DNA of 64,000 nt from Nocardia otitidiscaviarum NBRC 14405 (GCF_000308635.1 NZ_BAGD01000027.1:1-64000); one strand, 5' to 3'; counted from the stretch's first letter, positions 15,059-23,982 are shown. Program-made: numbers and translations. Notes: a model not told the origin generated them from the letters alone.

Positions 15059-16480
15059 ATGTCGGATCGGATATCGGCCCCGCCCGCGTCGCGGCGCTGG
15101 GTTGCCTTGGGGCTCATTGCCCTCGCACAGTTCATGGTCATCATGGACACCTCGATCATCGGTGTCGCGCTGCCGAAGATGCAGGAGGAGTTGGGGTTTT
15201 CCCAGGAGAACCTGTCCTGGGTCTTCAACGCCTACGTGGTGGTGTTCGGCGGGCTGCTGCTGCTCGGCGGCAAGCTCTCCGACATCCTGGGGGCGAGAAG
15301 GGTTTTCCAGGCCGGATGGGCGGTGCTCGGCGTCGGCTCGCTGGCGGCGGGGCTGGCGTCGAACGCCGCCGTCGAACTCATCGGGCGCGGCGTGCAGGGC
15401 GCGGGCGCGGCGCTCATCGCGCCGTCGGCACTGACCCTGCTCATGATGCTGTTCGGGAACAACCCGAAAGAGCTGACCAGGGCGTTCGCCGTCTACGGCG
15501 CGGCGGCTCCGGCCGGTGGCACGGCGGGAGTCTTCCTCGGTGGGCTCATCACCGAATACGCCTCGTGGCCTTGGGTCTTCTACATCAATATCCCGCTCGC
15601 GGTGGTGGCGCTGCTCGCCGCGCCCGCGCTGGTGCCGGACGGTGCGCTGGCACCGCACGGATCGGTCGACATCCTGGGCGCGCTGACCGCGACCTCGGGA
15701 CTGGGGGCCGCGGTGTTCGCGGTGGTTCGAGCCGACTGGGCGGCCGTGTCGACCTGGGCGATCCTCGTTGGGGCCACCGCACTGCTGATCGCCTTCGTCG
15801 CCATTCAGGCGCGGCGCGCGGAACCGCTGATGCCGCTGGCCATCTTCCGGGCTCCGGATCTCGGTGCGGCCAATCTGGCGCAGGTGCTGCTGGGCGCGGC
15901 ATGGGTGCCGATGTGGTTCTTCCTCAATCTGTACCTACAGCAGGTGCTCGGCTACTCGGCCTTCCCGTCGGGCGCGGCCCTGCTGCCCATGACGGCACTC
16001 ATCATGATCGGCATGATCGCGCTGTCTCCGAAGCTGTTCGCCCGCTTCGGTGCTCGCACCATGACCGCCACCGGACTGGTGGTGCTGGCGGTCGGGCTGA
16101 TCTGGTTGTCCTTCGTCCGGCCCGACGGCAGCTTCTGGGTGGATGTGCTGCCCGGCTCGCTGATCGCCGCGCTCGGCATGTCACTGGCCTTCATCCCCTC
16201 CCTGCAGACCGCGATCTCGGCCGCGGCCCCCGAGGAAGGCGGTCTGGCCTCCGGCATCGTCAATACCGGCTACCAGATCGGATCCGCTCTGGGCCTGGCC
16301 GTGGCCACCGCGATCGCCGCCGCGGCGGGGGCCGAGGCACTGGGCGACCCGGTCGCGCTGGCCGACGGCTTCTCGGCCGCGTTCGTGACCGCGGCCGTGA
16401 TCGCCGTGGCCGCCGCCGGAGCGGCGCTGGTGACCTTCCGGTCCCCGGCCCGCCGCGAAGGGGTGAGCACTGGCGTCTGA
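15059..16480 (+). CDS. DHA2/EmrB-type MFS exporter
   Basis: A 473-residue major-facilitator protein with many hydrophobic segments. It has the DHA2 motifs IMDTSIIGVALPKMQEEL (TM1, motif D1), GGKLSDILGARRVF (motif A loop) and GAGAALIAPSALTL (TM4). This family exports drugs and other toxic small molecules by proton antiport across the inner membrane. The ATG at 15059 with an upstream AGGGAG is preferred over the GTG at 15050. Paired CsoR/FrmR-type palindromes upstream suggest induction by a metal ion, formaldehyde or reactive sulfur species. No regulator of that family is encoded in the window. The substrate is unknown. Confidence 0.85.
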   Translation: MSDRISAPPASRRWVALGLIALAQFMVIMDTSIIGVALPKMQEELGFSQENLSWVFNAYVVVFGGLLLLGGKLSDILGARRVFQAGWAVLGVGSLAAGLASNAAVELIGRGVQGAGAALIAPSALTLLMMLFGNNPKELTRAFAVYGAAAPAGGTAGVFLGGLITEYASWPWVFYINIPLAVVALLAAPALVPDGALAPHGSVDILGALTATSGLGAAVFAVVRADWAAVSTWAILVGATALLIAFVAIQARRAEPLMPLAIFRAPDLGAANLAQVLLGAAWVPMWFFLNLYLQQVLGYSAFPSGAALLPMTALIMIGMIALSPKLFARFGARTMTATGLVVLAVGLIWLSFVRPDGSFWVDVLPGSLIAALGMSLAFIPSLQTAISAAAPEEGGLASGIVNTGYQIGSALGLAVATAIAAAAGAEALGDPVALADGFSAAFVTAAVIAVAAAGAALVTFRSPARREGVSTGV

Positions 16481-16508
16481 CCTGCGTGTCGACCGGAGCC
16501 CCATCGAC

Positions 16509-16540
16509 CGACGGCCCGCCGAGTGCTCGGCGGGCCGTCG
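16509..16540. terminator. Hairpin terminator 1 after the MFS gene
   Basis: A long stem, CGACGGCCCGCCGAG against CTCGGCGGGCCGTCG, with a two-base loop (in practice a few terminal pairs will open), located 29 bases after the MFS stop. Confidence 0.75.
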
Positions 16541-16556
16541 TGGTGCCCGTGAAAAG

Positions 16557-16590
16557 CGAAGGGCCCGCCGGGTTTTCGGCGGGCCCTTCG
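16557..16590. terminator. Hairpin terminator 2, for the VOC gene
   Basis: A 14-base perfect stem, CGAAGGGCCCGCCG against CGGCGGGCCCTTCG, with a GGTTTT loop. Read on the minus strand it follows the VOC gene by 10 bases, so the convergent genes each have their own hairpin. Confidence 0.78.
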
Positions 16591-16600
16591 GCGTCGGGGG

Positions 16601-17014
16601 TCAGCCCGGGTAGTTCATGTGGAACGGCTCCCACTGGTGGCCGTCCGGATCGATGAAGGTGCGGCCGTACATGCCCGCCCCGGCCTCCTGTTCGCGGCGG
16701 CTGTCGTCGGCCTCCTCGGTGCCGCCGGCCTTCAGGGCGGCTTCCACCAGGCTGTCCACCTCGGCGGCGCTGGCCAGCGACAGGGCGTAGGCCGCGCCCA
16801 CCGTCGCGCTGGTGTCGGCGATGGTGCGCTTGCTGAAGTTGGTGAAGAACTCCTTGGTCAGCAGCATCAGGCAGATGTTGTCGTCCACCACGATGCAGGC
16901 GGCGTTGTTGTCGGTGAAGTCCGGATTCACCTTCCAGCCGAGCGCCTCGTAGAACCCCTTGGACCGGTCCAGATCGGAAACGGGGAGATTGATGAAGATC
17001 ATCTTGCTGGCCAT
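16601..17014 (-). CDS. VOC-family (glyoxalase-like) protein
   Basis: A 137-residue vicinal-oxygen-chelate protein with two beta-alpha-beta-beta-beta halves: MIFINLPVSDLDRSKGFYEA opens the first and GRTFIDPDGHQWEPFHM closes the second, where the Glu is a usual metal ligand. It resembles the small actinobacterial group annotated only as VOC or glyoxalase/bleomycin-resistance family proteins. The substrate is not predictable. It is convergent with the MFS gene, and no shared regulation with the sterol genes is visible. Confidence 0.8.
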   Translation of the reverse strand: MASKMIFINLPVSDLDRSKGFYEALGWKVNPDFTDNNAACIVVDDNICLMLLTKEFFTNFSKRTIADTSATVGAAYALSLASAAEVDSLVEAALKAGGTEEADDSRREQEAGAGMYGRTFIDPDGHQWEPFHMNYPG

Positions 17015-17136
17015 GATGTCGTCCTCTCGGCGCGTACTCGTTGCGTATCACAGGTAAGGACGAAGCGGACATCGGAAACTCATCGGTGCCGCTGCGGTAG
17101 GGCCGGATACAGCCCTGGAACAGGCCGGATACAGCG

Positions 17137-17171
17137 CGGGGCGGCGGCACGGAATCCGTACCGCCGCCCCG
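17137..17171 (-). terminator. Hairpin terminator after fadE27
   Basis: The stem CGGGGCGGCGG/CCGCCGCCCCG is extended by an inner ACGG-AAT-CCGT stem. It lies 11 bases past the fadE27 stop on the minus strand. Confidence 0.7.
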
Positions 17172-17181
17172 TCCGGAGACC

Positions 17182-18303
17182 TCAGCCGGCGGCCAGGATG
17201 CCGCCCAGGGCGCGCAGGTGGTCGCTCGCGCCGCCGAGGGCGAACTCGTTGTGCTTGGCGGCGGTGAAGTACTGGTTCACGATGTGATCGCGGTCGATGC
17301 CGACGCCGCCGTGCACGTGCACGACGGTGTGGGCGATGCGGTGGCCCGCGTCGGCCGCCCAGTACTTGGCGGTGTGGATCTCGGCGGCGGCGTCCAGGCC
17401 CTCGGCCAGTCGCCAGGCCGCCTGCTGCACGGCCAGGCGCACGCCCTGCACGTCGATGTAGGCGTCGGCGAGCCGCTGCGCCACGGCCTGGAAGCTGCCG
17501 ATCTTGCGGTTGAACTGTTCGCGCTCGCGGGCGTATTCGGCCACCAGTTCCAGGCCGCGCTCCACCGTCCCGAGCTGCTGGGCGGCCAGGCCCAGCCAAG
17601 CGCGTTCCAGCAGCCAGGTCAGGAGCTCCGGCCCCTGCTCCAGCGTGCCCACCAATTCCGCCGGGGCACCGGCCAATTCGACCTCGGCCTCGGGGGAGCG
17701 GTCGGTGACCAGCTGGTCGGCCAGGTGCACGGTGGACTCGGCGGGATCGACCAGGAAGACGGCGGCCTGTCCGTTCACGGTGGCGGGCACCAGGATTCGT
17801 GCCGCCTGCCGGGCGAAGGGCACCGTGATCTTGACGCCGGACAGCCGCCAGGAGCCGTTCTCGTCGGCGGTGGTGACGGGCGTGGCGGGCTCCCAGTTGC
17901 GCTCCTCGCTCAGCGCCACGGTCAAAATGGTCTCGCCGCGTCCGGCGGCCGCGGCCAGCTCGCGCTGCGCCGGGGAGCCGAAGGCGGCCAGGGCGCCCGC
18001 ACCCAGCACCACCGACCACAGGTACGGCACCGCCGCGACCGACTTGCCGAGCTCACGCAGCACGGCCGTCTGCTCCAGCACACCGAAATCGCTGCCGCCC
18101 ACCGCTTCCGGCAGGGCCGCGGCCAGCACGCCGGTCTCGGACAGCGACTTCCACAGTGCCGCGTCGAAGCGCACGGTGTCGTTGCCCTCGGCATCGGTGG
18201 TGCGGTCGAGTTCGCGCAGCCGGTCGGCGGTGACGAGTTTGCCGGTCACCTCGGCGGTGAGCCGGGCCAGATCCTGCTGCGCTTCGGTCAGGGTGAAATC
18301 CAT
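17182..18303 (-). CDS. fadE27: Acyl-CoA dehydrogenase subunit FadE27 (ChsE5)
   Basis: A 373-residue acyl-CoA dehydrogenase-fold protein, the same length as M. tuberculosis FadE27 (ChsE5, Rv3505). It is the divergent partner subunit of an alpha2beta2 enzyme: the usual catalytic base region is degenerate, while the C-terminal HVHGGVGIDRDHIVNQYF helix that contributes to the FAD site is kept. With FadE26 it dehydrogenates C27 steroid 3-oxo-cholestenoyl-CoA in the first beta-oxidation round. The ATG at 18303 follows 23 bases after the fadE26 stop, so the two are co-transcribed. A strong hairpin follows. Confidence 0.88.
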   Translation of the reverse strand: MDFTLTEAQQDLARLTAEVTGKLVTADRLRELDRTTDAEGNDTVRFDAALWKSLSETGVLAAALPEAVGGSDFGVLEQTAVLRELGKSVAAVPYLWSVVLGAGALAAFGSPAQRELAAAAGRGETILTVALSEERNWEPATPVTTADENGSWRLSGVKITVPFARQAARILVPATVNGQAAVFLVDPAESTVHLADQLVTDRSPEAEVELAGAPAELVGTLEQGPELLTWLLERAWLGLAAQQLGTVERGLELVAEYAREREQFNRKIGSFQAVAQRLADAYIDVQGVRLAVQQAAWRLAEGLDAAAEIHTAKYWAADAGHRIAHTVVHVHGGVGIDRDHIVNQYFTAAKHNEFALGGASDHLRALGGILAAG

Positions 18304-18326
18304 GGAGGGTACCTAGCTTTCCAAAA

Positions 18327-19520
18327 TCAACGCGCGGACGGCGGCTGCCGCAGGGCGGTCATGGCGATGATGTCGCGCTGCACCTCGTTGGTGCCGCCGC
18401 CGAAGGTGAGGATCAGGCAGGCGCGGTGCATGCGCTCCAATCGCCCGCGCAGCTGCGCGCCCGGCGAGTCCTGCCGCAGGTACGCCTGCGGTCCGAGCAC
18501 CTCCATGAGCAGCCGGTACGCCTCGGTGGCCAGTTCGGTGCCGTACACCTTGCAGGTGGAGGCGTCCCACGGGCGCGGCGCGGCATCCCCACCCGCGTCG
18601 GCCCGGGAAGCGATCTCCCAGTTGAGCAGCTTCAGGTACTCCACCTTGGCGTGCACGCGCGCCAGGTTGATCCGCACCCATTCCTGGTCGATGACGCGGG
18701 ATCCGGTGGAGGTCTTGGCCTCCCGCGCCCACTCCACGGTCTGCCGCACGGCCAGCGCCAGCGGCGCGGACGAGGTCAGCGCCACCCGCTCGTGATTGAG
18801 CTGGTTGGTGACCAGCGCCCAGCCGCCGTTCTCCGGGCCGACCATATCGCTGTGCTTGACCCGAACGTCCTGGTAGTAGGTGGCGCTGGTGTCCGGACCG
18901 GCCATGGTGTGCACCGGGGTCCAGGAGAAGCCCTCGGCCGTGGTCGGCACGATGAACATGGAAATGCCCTTGTGCTTCTTGGCATTCGGGTCGGTGCGCG
19001 CGGCCAGCCAGATGTAGTCGGCGTAGGCGATGAGGCTGGTCCACATCTTCTGGCCGTTGATGATCCACTCGTCGCCGTCGCGCACGGCGGTGGTGCGCAG
19101 CGAGGCCAGGTCGGTGCCCGCGCCGGGTTCGGAGTAGCCGATGGAGAAGTGCAGTTCGCCCGCGGCGATCTTGGGCAGGAAGAACCTCTTCTGCTCCTCG
19201 GTGCCGTAGTGCATGATGGTCGGCGCGACCGAGTTGATGGTCAGGAACGGCACCGGCGCGCCCGCGATGGCGGCCTCGTCGGTGAAGATCAGCTGATCCA
19301 TGGTGGAGCGGTCCTGCCCGCCGTACTCCTTGGGCCAGCCCAGCGCCAGCCAGCCGTCGCGTCCCATCTCGGCGACGACCTCGCGGTACACGTTGCCGTG
19401 GCCGTACTCGCCGGTCTGGGCCGACAGCGCCTCGCGTCGTTCCGGAGTGATCAGTCGAGCGAAGTACTCGCGCAGTTCGGCGCGCAGCTGTTCCTGCTCG
19501 GGCGTATACGCAATGCGCAT
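18327..19520 (-). CDS. fadE26: Acyl-CoA dehydrogenase subunit FadE26 (ChsE4)
   Basis: A 397-residue acyl-CoA dehydrogenase (Rv3504 is 400). Recognisable parts are the FAD/substrate loop FSIGYSEPGAGTDLASL, the WIINGQKMWTS strand and the C-terminal TFGGGTNEVQRDIIA. It forms a heterotetramer with FadE27, in which this subunit contributes most of the flavin site. The ATG at 19520 is used; a much longer N-terminal reading is not conserved. The promoter faces the ferredoxin gene, with a full KstR box at 19622-19635 in between. It is expressed as fadE26-fadE27. Confidence 0.88.
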   Translation of the reverse strand: MRIAYTPEQEQLRAELREYFARLITPERREALSAQTGEYGHGNVYREVVAEMGRDGWLALGWPKEYGGQDRSTMDQLIFTDEAAIAGAPVPFLTINSVAPTIMHYGTEEQKRFFLPKIAAGELHFSIGYSEPGAGTDLASLRTTAVRDGDEWIINGQKMWTSLIAYADYIWLAARTDPNAKKHKGISMFIVPTTAEGFSWTPVHTMAGPDTSATYYQDVRVKHSDMVGPENGGWALVTNQLNHERVALTSSAPLALAVRQTVEWAREAKTSTGSRVIDQEWVRINLARVHAKVEYLKLLNWEIASRADAGGDAAPRPWDASTCKVYGTELATEAYRLLMEVLGPQAYLRQDSPGAQLRGRLERMHRACLILTFGGGTNEVQRDIIAMTALRQPPSAR

Positions 19521-19558
19521 AGTGCGGTGTCCTTTCTGCCGCGCCTGGCGATGCGGCG

Positions 19559-19591
19559 GGTTCGCGGCCTGGAAGGCTCGCGCCGCGAACC
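19559..19591. repeat. Palindromic element, copy A
   Basis: GGTTCGCGGC ... GCCGCGAACC is a 10-base perfect inverted repeat enclosing CTGGAAGGCTCGC. The core GCGGGTTCGCGGC(G)CTGGAAGnCTCG recurs in the longer hairpin at 60436-60532. Confidence 0.6.
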
Positions 19592-19621
19592 GAGGTGGTG
19601 AGGCGATAATTGCACACAAAG

Positions 19622-19635
19622 TGGAACTTGTTCCA
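19622..19635. promoter_or_regulatory. KstR box between fadE26 and ferredoxin
   Basis: TGGAACTTGTTCCA matches TnnAACnnGTTnnA completely. It lies 102 bases before fadE26 and 88 bases before the ferredoxin start, so it is placed to repress both. Confidence 0.78.
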
Positions 19636-19723
19636 GTATGGGAGCCTGTTCCGGCATTTCCGGGTACCTGGGCCGGGGCTGTCTTGTTAGGCTCGGCCCG
19701 TAGCTGTGGCAAAGGAGTTGGCT

Positions 19724-19912
19724 ATGAAGGTCACCGTCGATCTCGACCAGTGCGAGGCGAACGGCATCTGTGTCGGAATCGCCCCCGACGTGTTCGATCT
19801 CGATGACGAGGACATCCTGCACATCACCGCCGCCGAGGTGCCCGCCGATCAGGAGGACGATGTCCGCACGGCCGTGGCGCAGTGCCCGAAGGCGGCCCTG
19901 AAACTTGTCTGA
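19724..19912 (+). CDS. fdxD: Single-cluster 3Fe-4S-type ferredoxin FdxD
   Basis: A 62-residue ferredoxin. Cluster ligands are visible in CEANGICVGIAPDVF and AQCPKAAL; the second position of the usual CxxCxxC motif is Asn, which points to a 3Fe-4S cluster or a 4Fe-4S cluster with a non-cysteine ligand. Such ferredoxins feed actinobacterial P450s. Position matches Rv3503c, next to hsd4A and mce4. The ATG at 19724 has AAAGGAG upstream. Candidate partner: CYP125 at 5 kb, sharing the KstR-type control. Confidence 0.87.
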   Translation: MKVTVDLDQCEANGICVGIAPDVFDLDDEDILHITAAEVPADQEDDVRTAVAQCPKAALKLV

Positions 19913-19932
19913 AACCATCCTTGCTAGCAAGG

Positions 19933-19946
19933 TGTAACACGTTCTA
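19933..19946. promoter_or_regulatory. KstR box upstream of hsd4A
   Basis: TGTAACACGTTCTA matches TnnAACnnGTTnnA fully and ends 11 bases before the GTG start, again with no clear Shine-Dalgarno between. A 10-base palindrome, TTGCTAGCAA, directly precedes it at 19921-19930. Confidence 0.75.
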
Positions 19947-19957
19947 AAGTCGGCCCG

Positions 19958-20860
19958 GTGAGCGTTTCTGATGTGAGTCTTGCGGGCCGGGTTGCGATCG
20001 TGACCGGCGGCGGTGCCGGATTGGGCCGGGCGGAAGCCCTGGCGCTGGCCGGCGCCGGGGCGTCGGTCGTGGTGAACGATCTCGCCGAGAACGACGCGGT
20101 CAACGCTACCCTCGCCGATATCCGGGCACTGGGCGCGAAGGCCGAATTCGTCGCGGGCAGCATCGCCGAGCGTGCCACCGCCGACGCCCTCATCCGCACC
20201 GCCGACGAAGCCTTCGGCGGGGTGGACATCGTGGTCAACAACGCGGGCATCACCCGGGACCGCATGCTGTTCAACATGTCCGACGAGGATTTCGACGCCG
20301 TCGTCGCGGTGCACCTGCGCGGACACTTCCTGCTGACCCGCAATGCGGGCGCCTACTGGCGCGCCAAATCCAAGGCGGCGGGCGCGCCCGTGTACGGGCG
20401 CATCGTCAATACCTCGTCCGAAGCCGGACTGCTCGGTCCGGAGGGGCAGGCGAACTACGGTGCGGCCAAGGCCGGTATCACCGCGCTGACCCTCTCGGCC
20501 GCCCGCGCGCTGTCGCGGTTCGGCGTGACGGCCAATGCCATCGCCCCGCGGGCGCGCACCGCCATGACGGAGAACGTCTTCTCGGCCGCGCCGCAGGACG
20601 GGCCCGATCCGCTGTCCCCGGATCATGTCGCCCGCCTGGTGGCCTACCTGGCCTCCCCGGCGGCCGAGCGGATCTCCGGCCAGCTGTTCGTGGTGTACGG
20701 CCCGATGGTCGCCCTGATGGCCGCACCGGTCGTCGAGCGGCGTTTCGATGCCGAGGGGGAGTGGACCGCGGCGGGACTCGCCGCGACACTCGGCGGGTAT
20801 TTTGCCGAACGCCCTTCCGGCGCTACCTTTTCGGCATCGTCGCTGATGGATCTCGACTGA
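19958..20860 (+). CDS. hsd4A: SDR, Rv3502c/Hsd4A-like 3-hydroxyacyl-CoA dehydrogenase
   Basis: A 300-residue classical short-chain dehydrogenase: Rossmann loop TGGGAGLGRAEA, NNAG in VDIVVNNAGITRDRM, and the Ser...YxxxK set in IVNTSSEAG and NYGAAKAG. It corresponds to Rv3502c (317 residues), which lies directly before yrbE4A in M. tuberculosis and is the Hsd4A-type enzyme acting on 17-hydroxysteroids and 22-hydroxy-steroid-CoA side chains. GTG start at 19958 right behind a KstR box. It could be read through into mce4, but 291 bases and another box lie in between. Confidence 0.85.
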   Translation: MSVSDVSLAGRVAIVTGGGAGLGRAEALALAGAGASVVVNDLAENDAVNATLADIRALGAKAEFVAGSIAERATADALIRTADEAFGGVDIVVNNAGITRDRMLFNMSDEDFDAVVAVHLRGHFLLTRNAGAYWRAKSKAAGAPVYGRIVNTSSEAGLLGPEGQANYGAAKAGITALTLSAARALSRFGVTANAIAPRARTAMTENVFSAAPQDGPDPLSPDHVARLVAYLASPAAERISGQLFVVYGPMVALMAAPVVERRFDAEGEWTAAGLAATLGGYFAERPSGATFSASSLMDLD

Positions 20861-21151
20861 GTTTCCCATAGCGAGGGTTACGTCCGGCCTCCGGTTGATC
20901 ACGCGATCAACTATTGGTAGGAATGGGGTTCAACGGTGTGGGACGCCTCACAAGGGCTGTCTCAGACACAAGAGTGATCCCATGGTGAACAAGTTCTCGA
21001 GCGCCTGGCTCTCAGGGAGAAAAAGAGCAGTTCAAAACCTGCGAAAGTCTTACGCAGCGACAGTGAACGTGTTCTAATCATTCAGCGGGGCGTAGATCAC
21101 ATTCAGATCTCGTGCGCTATAAGCAAGGCAGGGGCAGGAGGAAACGCGGGA
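20861..21151 (+). promoter_or_regulatory. mce4 promoter region with KstR-like box
   Basis: 291 bases without a supportable gene. GTGAACGTGTTCTA at 21063-21076 fits the KstR consensus except for the first base and lies 76 bases before yrbE4A. A weaker AACAAGTT core occurs at 20998-21005. The relatively A/T-rich stretch between them is the best place for the operon promoter. Confidence 0.6.
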
Positions 21152-21916
21152 ATGAACGACGTTCTTGCCGTGCCGTTGCGGGCGGTCGGAGGGTTCTTCG
21201 AACTCGCCGGAAGCGTCGCTCGCGCCGCGGTACGGCCCCCATTTCAGCGCCGCGAATTCATCGAACAAGCGTGGTTCGTGGCTCGGGTATCGATCATCCC
21301 GACCCTGCTGGTGGCGATTCCGTTCACGGTGCTGGTCAGCTTCACGCTCAACATCCTGCTCCGGGAGATCGGCGCGGCCGACCTCTCCGGCGCGGGCGCG
21401 GCCTTCGGGTCCATCACCCAGGTCGGCCCGATGGTCACCGTGCTCATCGTGGCCGGCGCGGGCGCCACCGCCATCTGCGCGGATCTCGGCGCACGCACCA
21501 TCCGCGAGGAGATCGACGCCATGCGGGTGCTCGGCATCGATCCCATCCAACGCCTGGTGGTACCGCGTGTGCTCGCCTCCATGTTCGTGGCGGCACTGCT
21601 CAACGGCCTCGTCAGCACCATCGGCATCCTCGGCGGCTTCCTGTTCTCGGTCTTCCTGCAGGACGTCAACCCGGGCGCGTTCGTCAACGGCATCACGCTG
21701 CTGACGCACTTCCCGGAACTCGTCATCTCCGAGGTGAAGGCCACCCTGTTCGGACTCGCGGCCGGACTCGTCGCCTGCTACCTGGGGCTGAACGTGAAGG
21801 GCGGCCCCAAGAGCGTGGGCGACGCGGTCAACCAGACCGTCGTCTTCTCCTTCATGGTGTTGTTCGTGGTTAACGTGGTGGTCACCGCGGTCGGCATCAA
21901 GTTCACGGCGCGGTGA
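21152..21916 (+). CDS. yrbE4A: YrbE4A, Mce4 permease subunit
   Basis: A 254-residue integral membrane protein of the MlaE/YrbE family with about five or six membrane segments. It has the conserved cytoplasmic loop ICADLGARTIREEIDAMRVL, the EQ-loop-like site that couples to the MceG ATPase. With YrbE4B it forms the inner-membrane pore of the Mce4 sterol importer. ATG start with AGGAGGAA nine bases upstream. First gene of a ten-gene operon with almost no intergenic space. Confidence 0.92.
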   Translation: MNDVLAVPLRAVGGFFELAGSVARAAVRPPFQRREFIEQAWFVARVSIIPTLLVAIPFTVLVSFTLNILLREIGAADLSGAGAAFGSITQVGPMVTVLIVAGAGATAICADLGARTIREEIDAMRVLGIDPIQRLVVPRVLASMFVAALLNGLVSTIGILGGFLFSVFLQDVNPGAFVNGITLLTHFPELVISEVKATLFGLAAGLVACYLGLNVKGGPKSVGDAVNQTVVFSFMVLFVVNVVVTAVGIKFTAR

Positions 21917-21920
21917 TCTG

Positions 21921-22772
21921 ATGGCGTTCGTGATCGAGTCCAGATTCCCGCGAATCACCAAGCGGGTCAGGCGTGTTGGCGAGGGTATCGACTCCGTCGG
22001 CAAGCACGCCGTGTTCTACGCGCAGTCGATGGCCTCGGTGCCGCGGGCGCTGGTGCACTACCGCACCGAGACCATTCGGCTCATCGCCGAGATCTCCATG
22101 GGCACCGGCGCGCTCGCGGTCATCGGCGGCACCGTCGTGATCGTCGGCTTCCTCACCCTCGCCGCGGGCGGCACCATCGCCGTGCAGGGCTACAGCTCCC
22201 TGGGCAATATCGGCGTCGAGGCGCTGACCGGCTTCTTCGCCGCCTTCATCAATGTGCGCATCGCCGCGCCGGTGATCTCGGGCATCGGATTGGCGGCCAC
22301 CCTGGGCGCGGGTACCACGGCGCAGCTGGGCGCCATGCGCGTCTCCGAGGAGATCGACGCGCTGGAGGTCATGGCGATCCGCCCGGTGCCCTTCCTCGTC
22401 GGCACCCGGATGCTCGCGGGCATCATCGCCATCATCCCGCTGTACTCGCTCGCCGTGATCGCCTCCTTCATCGCGAGTCGCTTCGCGACCGTGGTGATCT
22501 ACGGGCAGTCGGCGGGCGTCTACGACCACTACTTCGAAACCTTCCTGATTCCCAGCGACATTCTGTGGTCGTTCGCGCAGGCGATCTTCATGGCCTTGGC
22601 GGTCATGGCGATTCACACCTACTACGGCTTCCATGCCGCGGGTGGACCGGTCGGCGTGGGAGTCGCGGTCGGTAACGCCGTACGGGCCTCGCTGGTCGCG
22701 GTCGTCACCGTGACGCTGCTGATCTCGCTGGCCATCTACGGCACCTCCGGCAACTTCCATCTCTCCGGGTAG
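21921..22772 (+). CDS. yrbE4B: YrbE4B, Mce4 permease subunit
   Basis: A 283-residue YrbE/MlaE permease with the paired coupling loop AQLGAMRVSEEIDALEVMAI. It differs from YrbE4A in a longer N-terminal amphipathic segment (ESRFPRITKRVRRVGEGID), as usual for the B subunit. It starts four bases after yrbE4A. The heterodimer with YrbE4A imports sterols across the plasma membrane; the ATPase MceG is normally encoded elsewhere and is not in this window. Confidence 0.92.
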   Translation: MAFVIESRFPRITKRVRRVGEGIDSVGKHAVFYAQSMASVPRALVHYRTETIRLIAEISMGTGALAVIGGTVVIVGFLTLAAGGTIAVQGYSSLGNIGVEALTGFFAAFINVRIAAPVISGIGLAATLGAGTTAQLGAMRVSEEIDALEVMAIRPVPFLVGTRMLAGIIAIIPLYSLAVIASFIASRFATVVIYGQSAGVYDHYFETFLIPSDILWSFAQAIFMALAVMAIHTYYGFHAAGGPVGVGVAVGNAVRASLVAVVTVTLLISLAIYGTSGNFHLSG

Positions 22773-22780
22773 GGCGGCGA

Positions 22781-23980
22781 ATGGGTACGCAAACACGCAA
22801 ACCACAATCACGGTTCGAAGAGCCGTGGGTGATCCGGCTGTGCGGGCTCGGCATGGTGCTGGGCGTGGTGGCCGTGGTCACCCTCTGCCTGGTCATGTTC
22901 GCGGGCGGATTCGAGAACACCGTCAAGGTCTCCGTCGAATCGCCGCGCAGCGGCCTGGTGCTCGACCCGGACGCCAAGGTCAAGATCCGCGGCGTGGAAA
23001 TCGGCAAGGTCTCCGGTGTGCACAACACCGCCGACGGTGCGCGCATCGATCTCGAACTCGATCCGGAACAGCTGCGGATGGTGCCCGCCAATGCCGTCGT
23101 GGATATTCGGTCCACCACGGTATTCGGCGCGAAATATATCAATTTCGTTGCGCCGCAGAATGCTTCGAAGGAATCGCTGCAACCCGGCGCCGTGGTGCGG
23201 GCGAGTTCGGTTACCGTCGAATTCAATACGCTGTTCCAGCATCTCAATGACGTGCTCGCGAAAATCGAGCCGGAGAAGCTGAATGCCACGTTGCAGGCGG
23301 TGGGTTCGGCATTGCAGGGCCGCGGCGAGAAGATCAACCAGCTGCTCGTCGACAGCGAGGCGTTCCTGCGCGACATCAACCCCTCGCTGCCCACCCTGCA
23401 GGAGGATCTGCGCAAGACCACCCAGGTCACCGGTCTCTACGCCGACACCGTGCCGGATCTGCTGCGCACCACTGACAATCTGGTGGTCACCGGCGGGACG
23501 CTGGCCGAGCGGGCCGGGGACCTGGACCTGGTGCTGACCAACATCATCGGATTGGCCGACACCGCCACCCCGATCCTGAACGAGACGGAATCGCCGCTGG
23601 TGGAAGCACTTCGGCTGCTGCACCCGGCCACCGACACCCTGTACGAGTACCGCACCGCGGTGTCCTGCGTGGTCAACGGCCTCGGCCCGCTGATGCCGCT
23701 CTACGGTGAGATCTTCGGCGGCCGGTATCCGGCGGTCTCCATGAACGCCAGCCTCATGCCCGCCGGCGAGCCCTACAAGTACCCGGAGGATCTGCCCAAG
23801 GTGAACGCCACCGGCGGACCACACTGTGAGGACGTCACCGGCTGGGAGACCGGTGACAAGGCCAACTACCTGGTCACCGACACCTCGCAGGGGCACGTCT
23901 GGCAGCCGCCGACCCAACCGAGCCTCAACGAGGGCACCGTCTTCGAATTGCTGTTCGCCGGATTGCCGGGGGTGAGGTAG
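22781..23980 (+). CDS. mce4A: Mce4A, MCE-domain sterol importer subunit
   Basis: 399 residues. A single N-terminal membrane helix (LCGLGMVLGVVAVVTLCLVM) is followed by an MCE domain (VSVESPRSGLVLDPDAKVKI ... GRVEIGKVSGV-type beta barrel, residues ~45-130), then a long helical region that lines the transport tunnel and a C-terminal tail with a Cys pair. Mce proteins A-F form a heterohexameric needle carrying sterols across the periplasm and cell wall. The start is eight bases after yrbE4B. Confidence 0.92.
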   Translation: MGTQTRKPQSRFEEPWVIRLCGLGMVLGVVAVVTLCLVMFAGGFENTVKVSVESPRSGLVLDPDAKVKIRGVEIGKVSGVHNTADGARIDLELDPEQLRMVPANAVVDIRSTTVFGAKYINFVAPQNASKESLQPGAVVRASSVTVEFNTLFQHLNDVLAKIEPEKLNATLQAVGSALQGRGEKINQLLVDSEAFLRDINPSLPTLQEDLRKTTQVTGLYADTVPDLLRTTDNLVVTGGTLAERAGDLDLVLTNIIGLADTATPILNETESPLVEALRLLHPATDTLYEYRTAVSCVVNGLGPLMPLYGEIFGGRYPAVSMNASLMPAGEPYKYPEDLPKVNATGGPHCEDVTGWETGDKANYLVTDTSQGHVWQPPTQPSLNEGTVFELLFAGLPGVR

Positions 23981-23982
23981 CG

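Noticed and set aside
20995..21008. Additional KstR box before mce4
   Set aside because: Only the AACAAGTT core fits; both outer positions mismatch.
20895..21077. Small 60-residue plus-strand gene before yrbE4A
   Set aside because: No ribosome-binding site, low-quality sequence, and it runs into the KstR-like box; treated as promoter region.
21074..22003. Minus-strand reading frame opposite yrbE4A
   Set aside because: Asp/His/Glu-rich mirror of a membrane protein gene; both yrbE4 genes on the plus strand are unmistakable.
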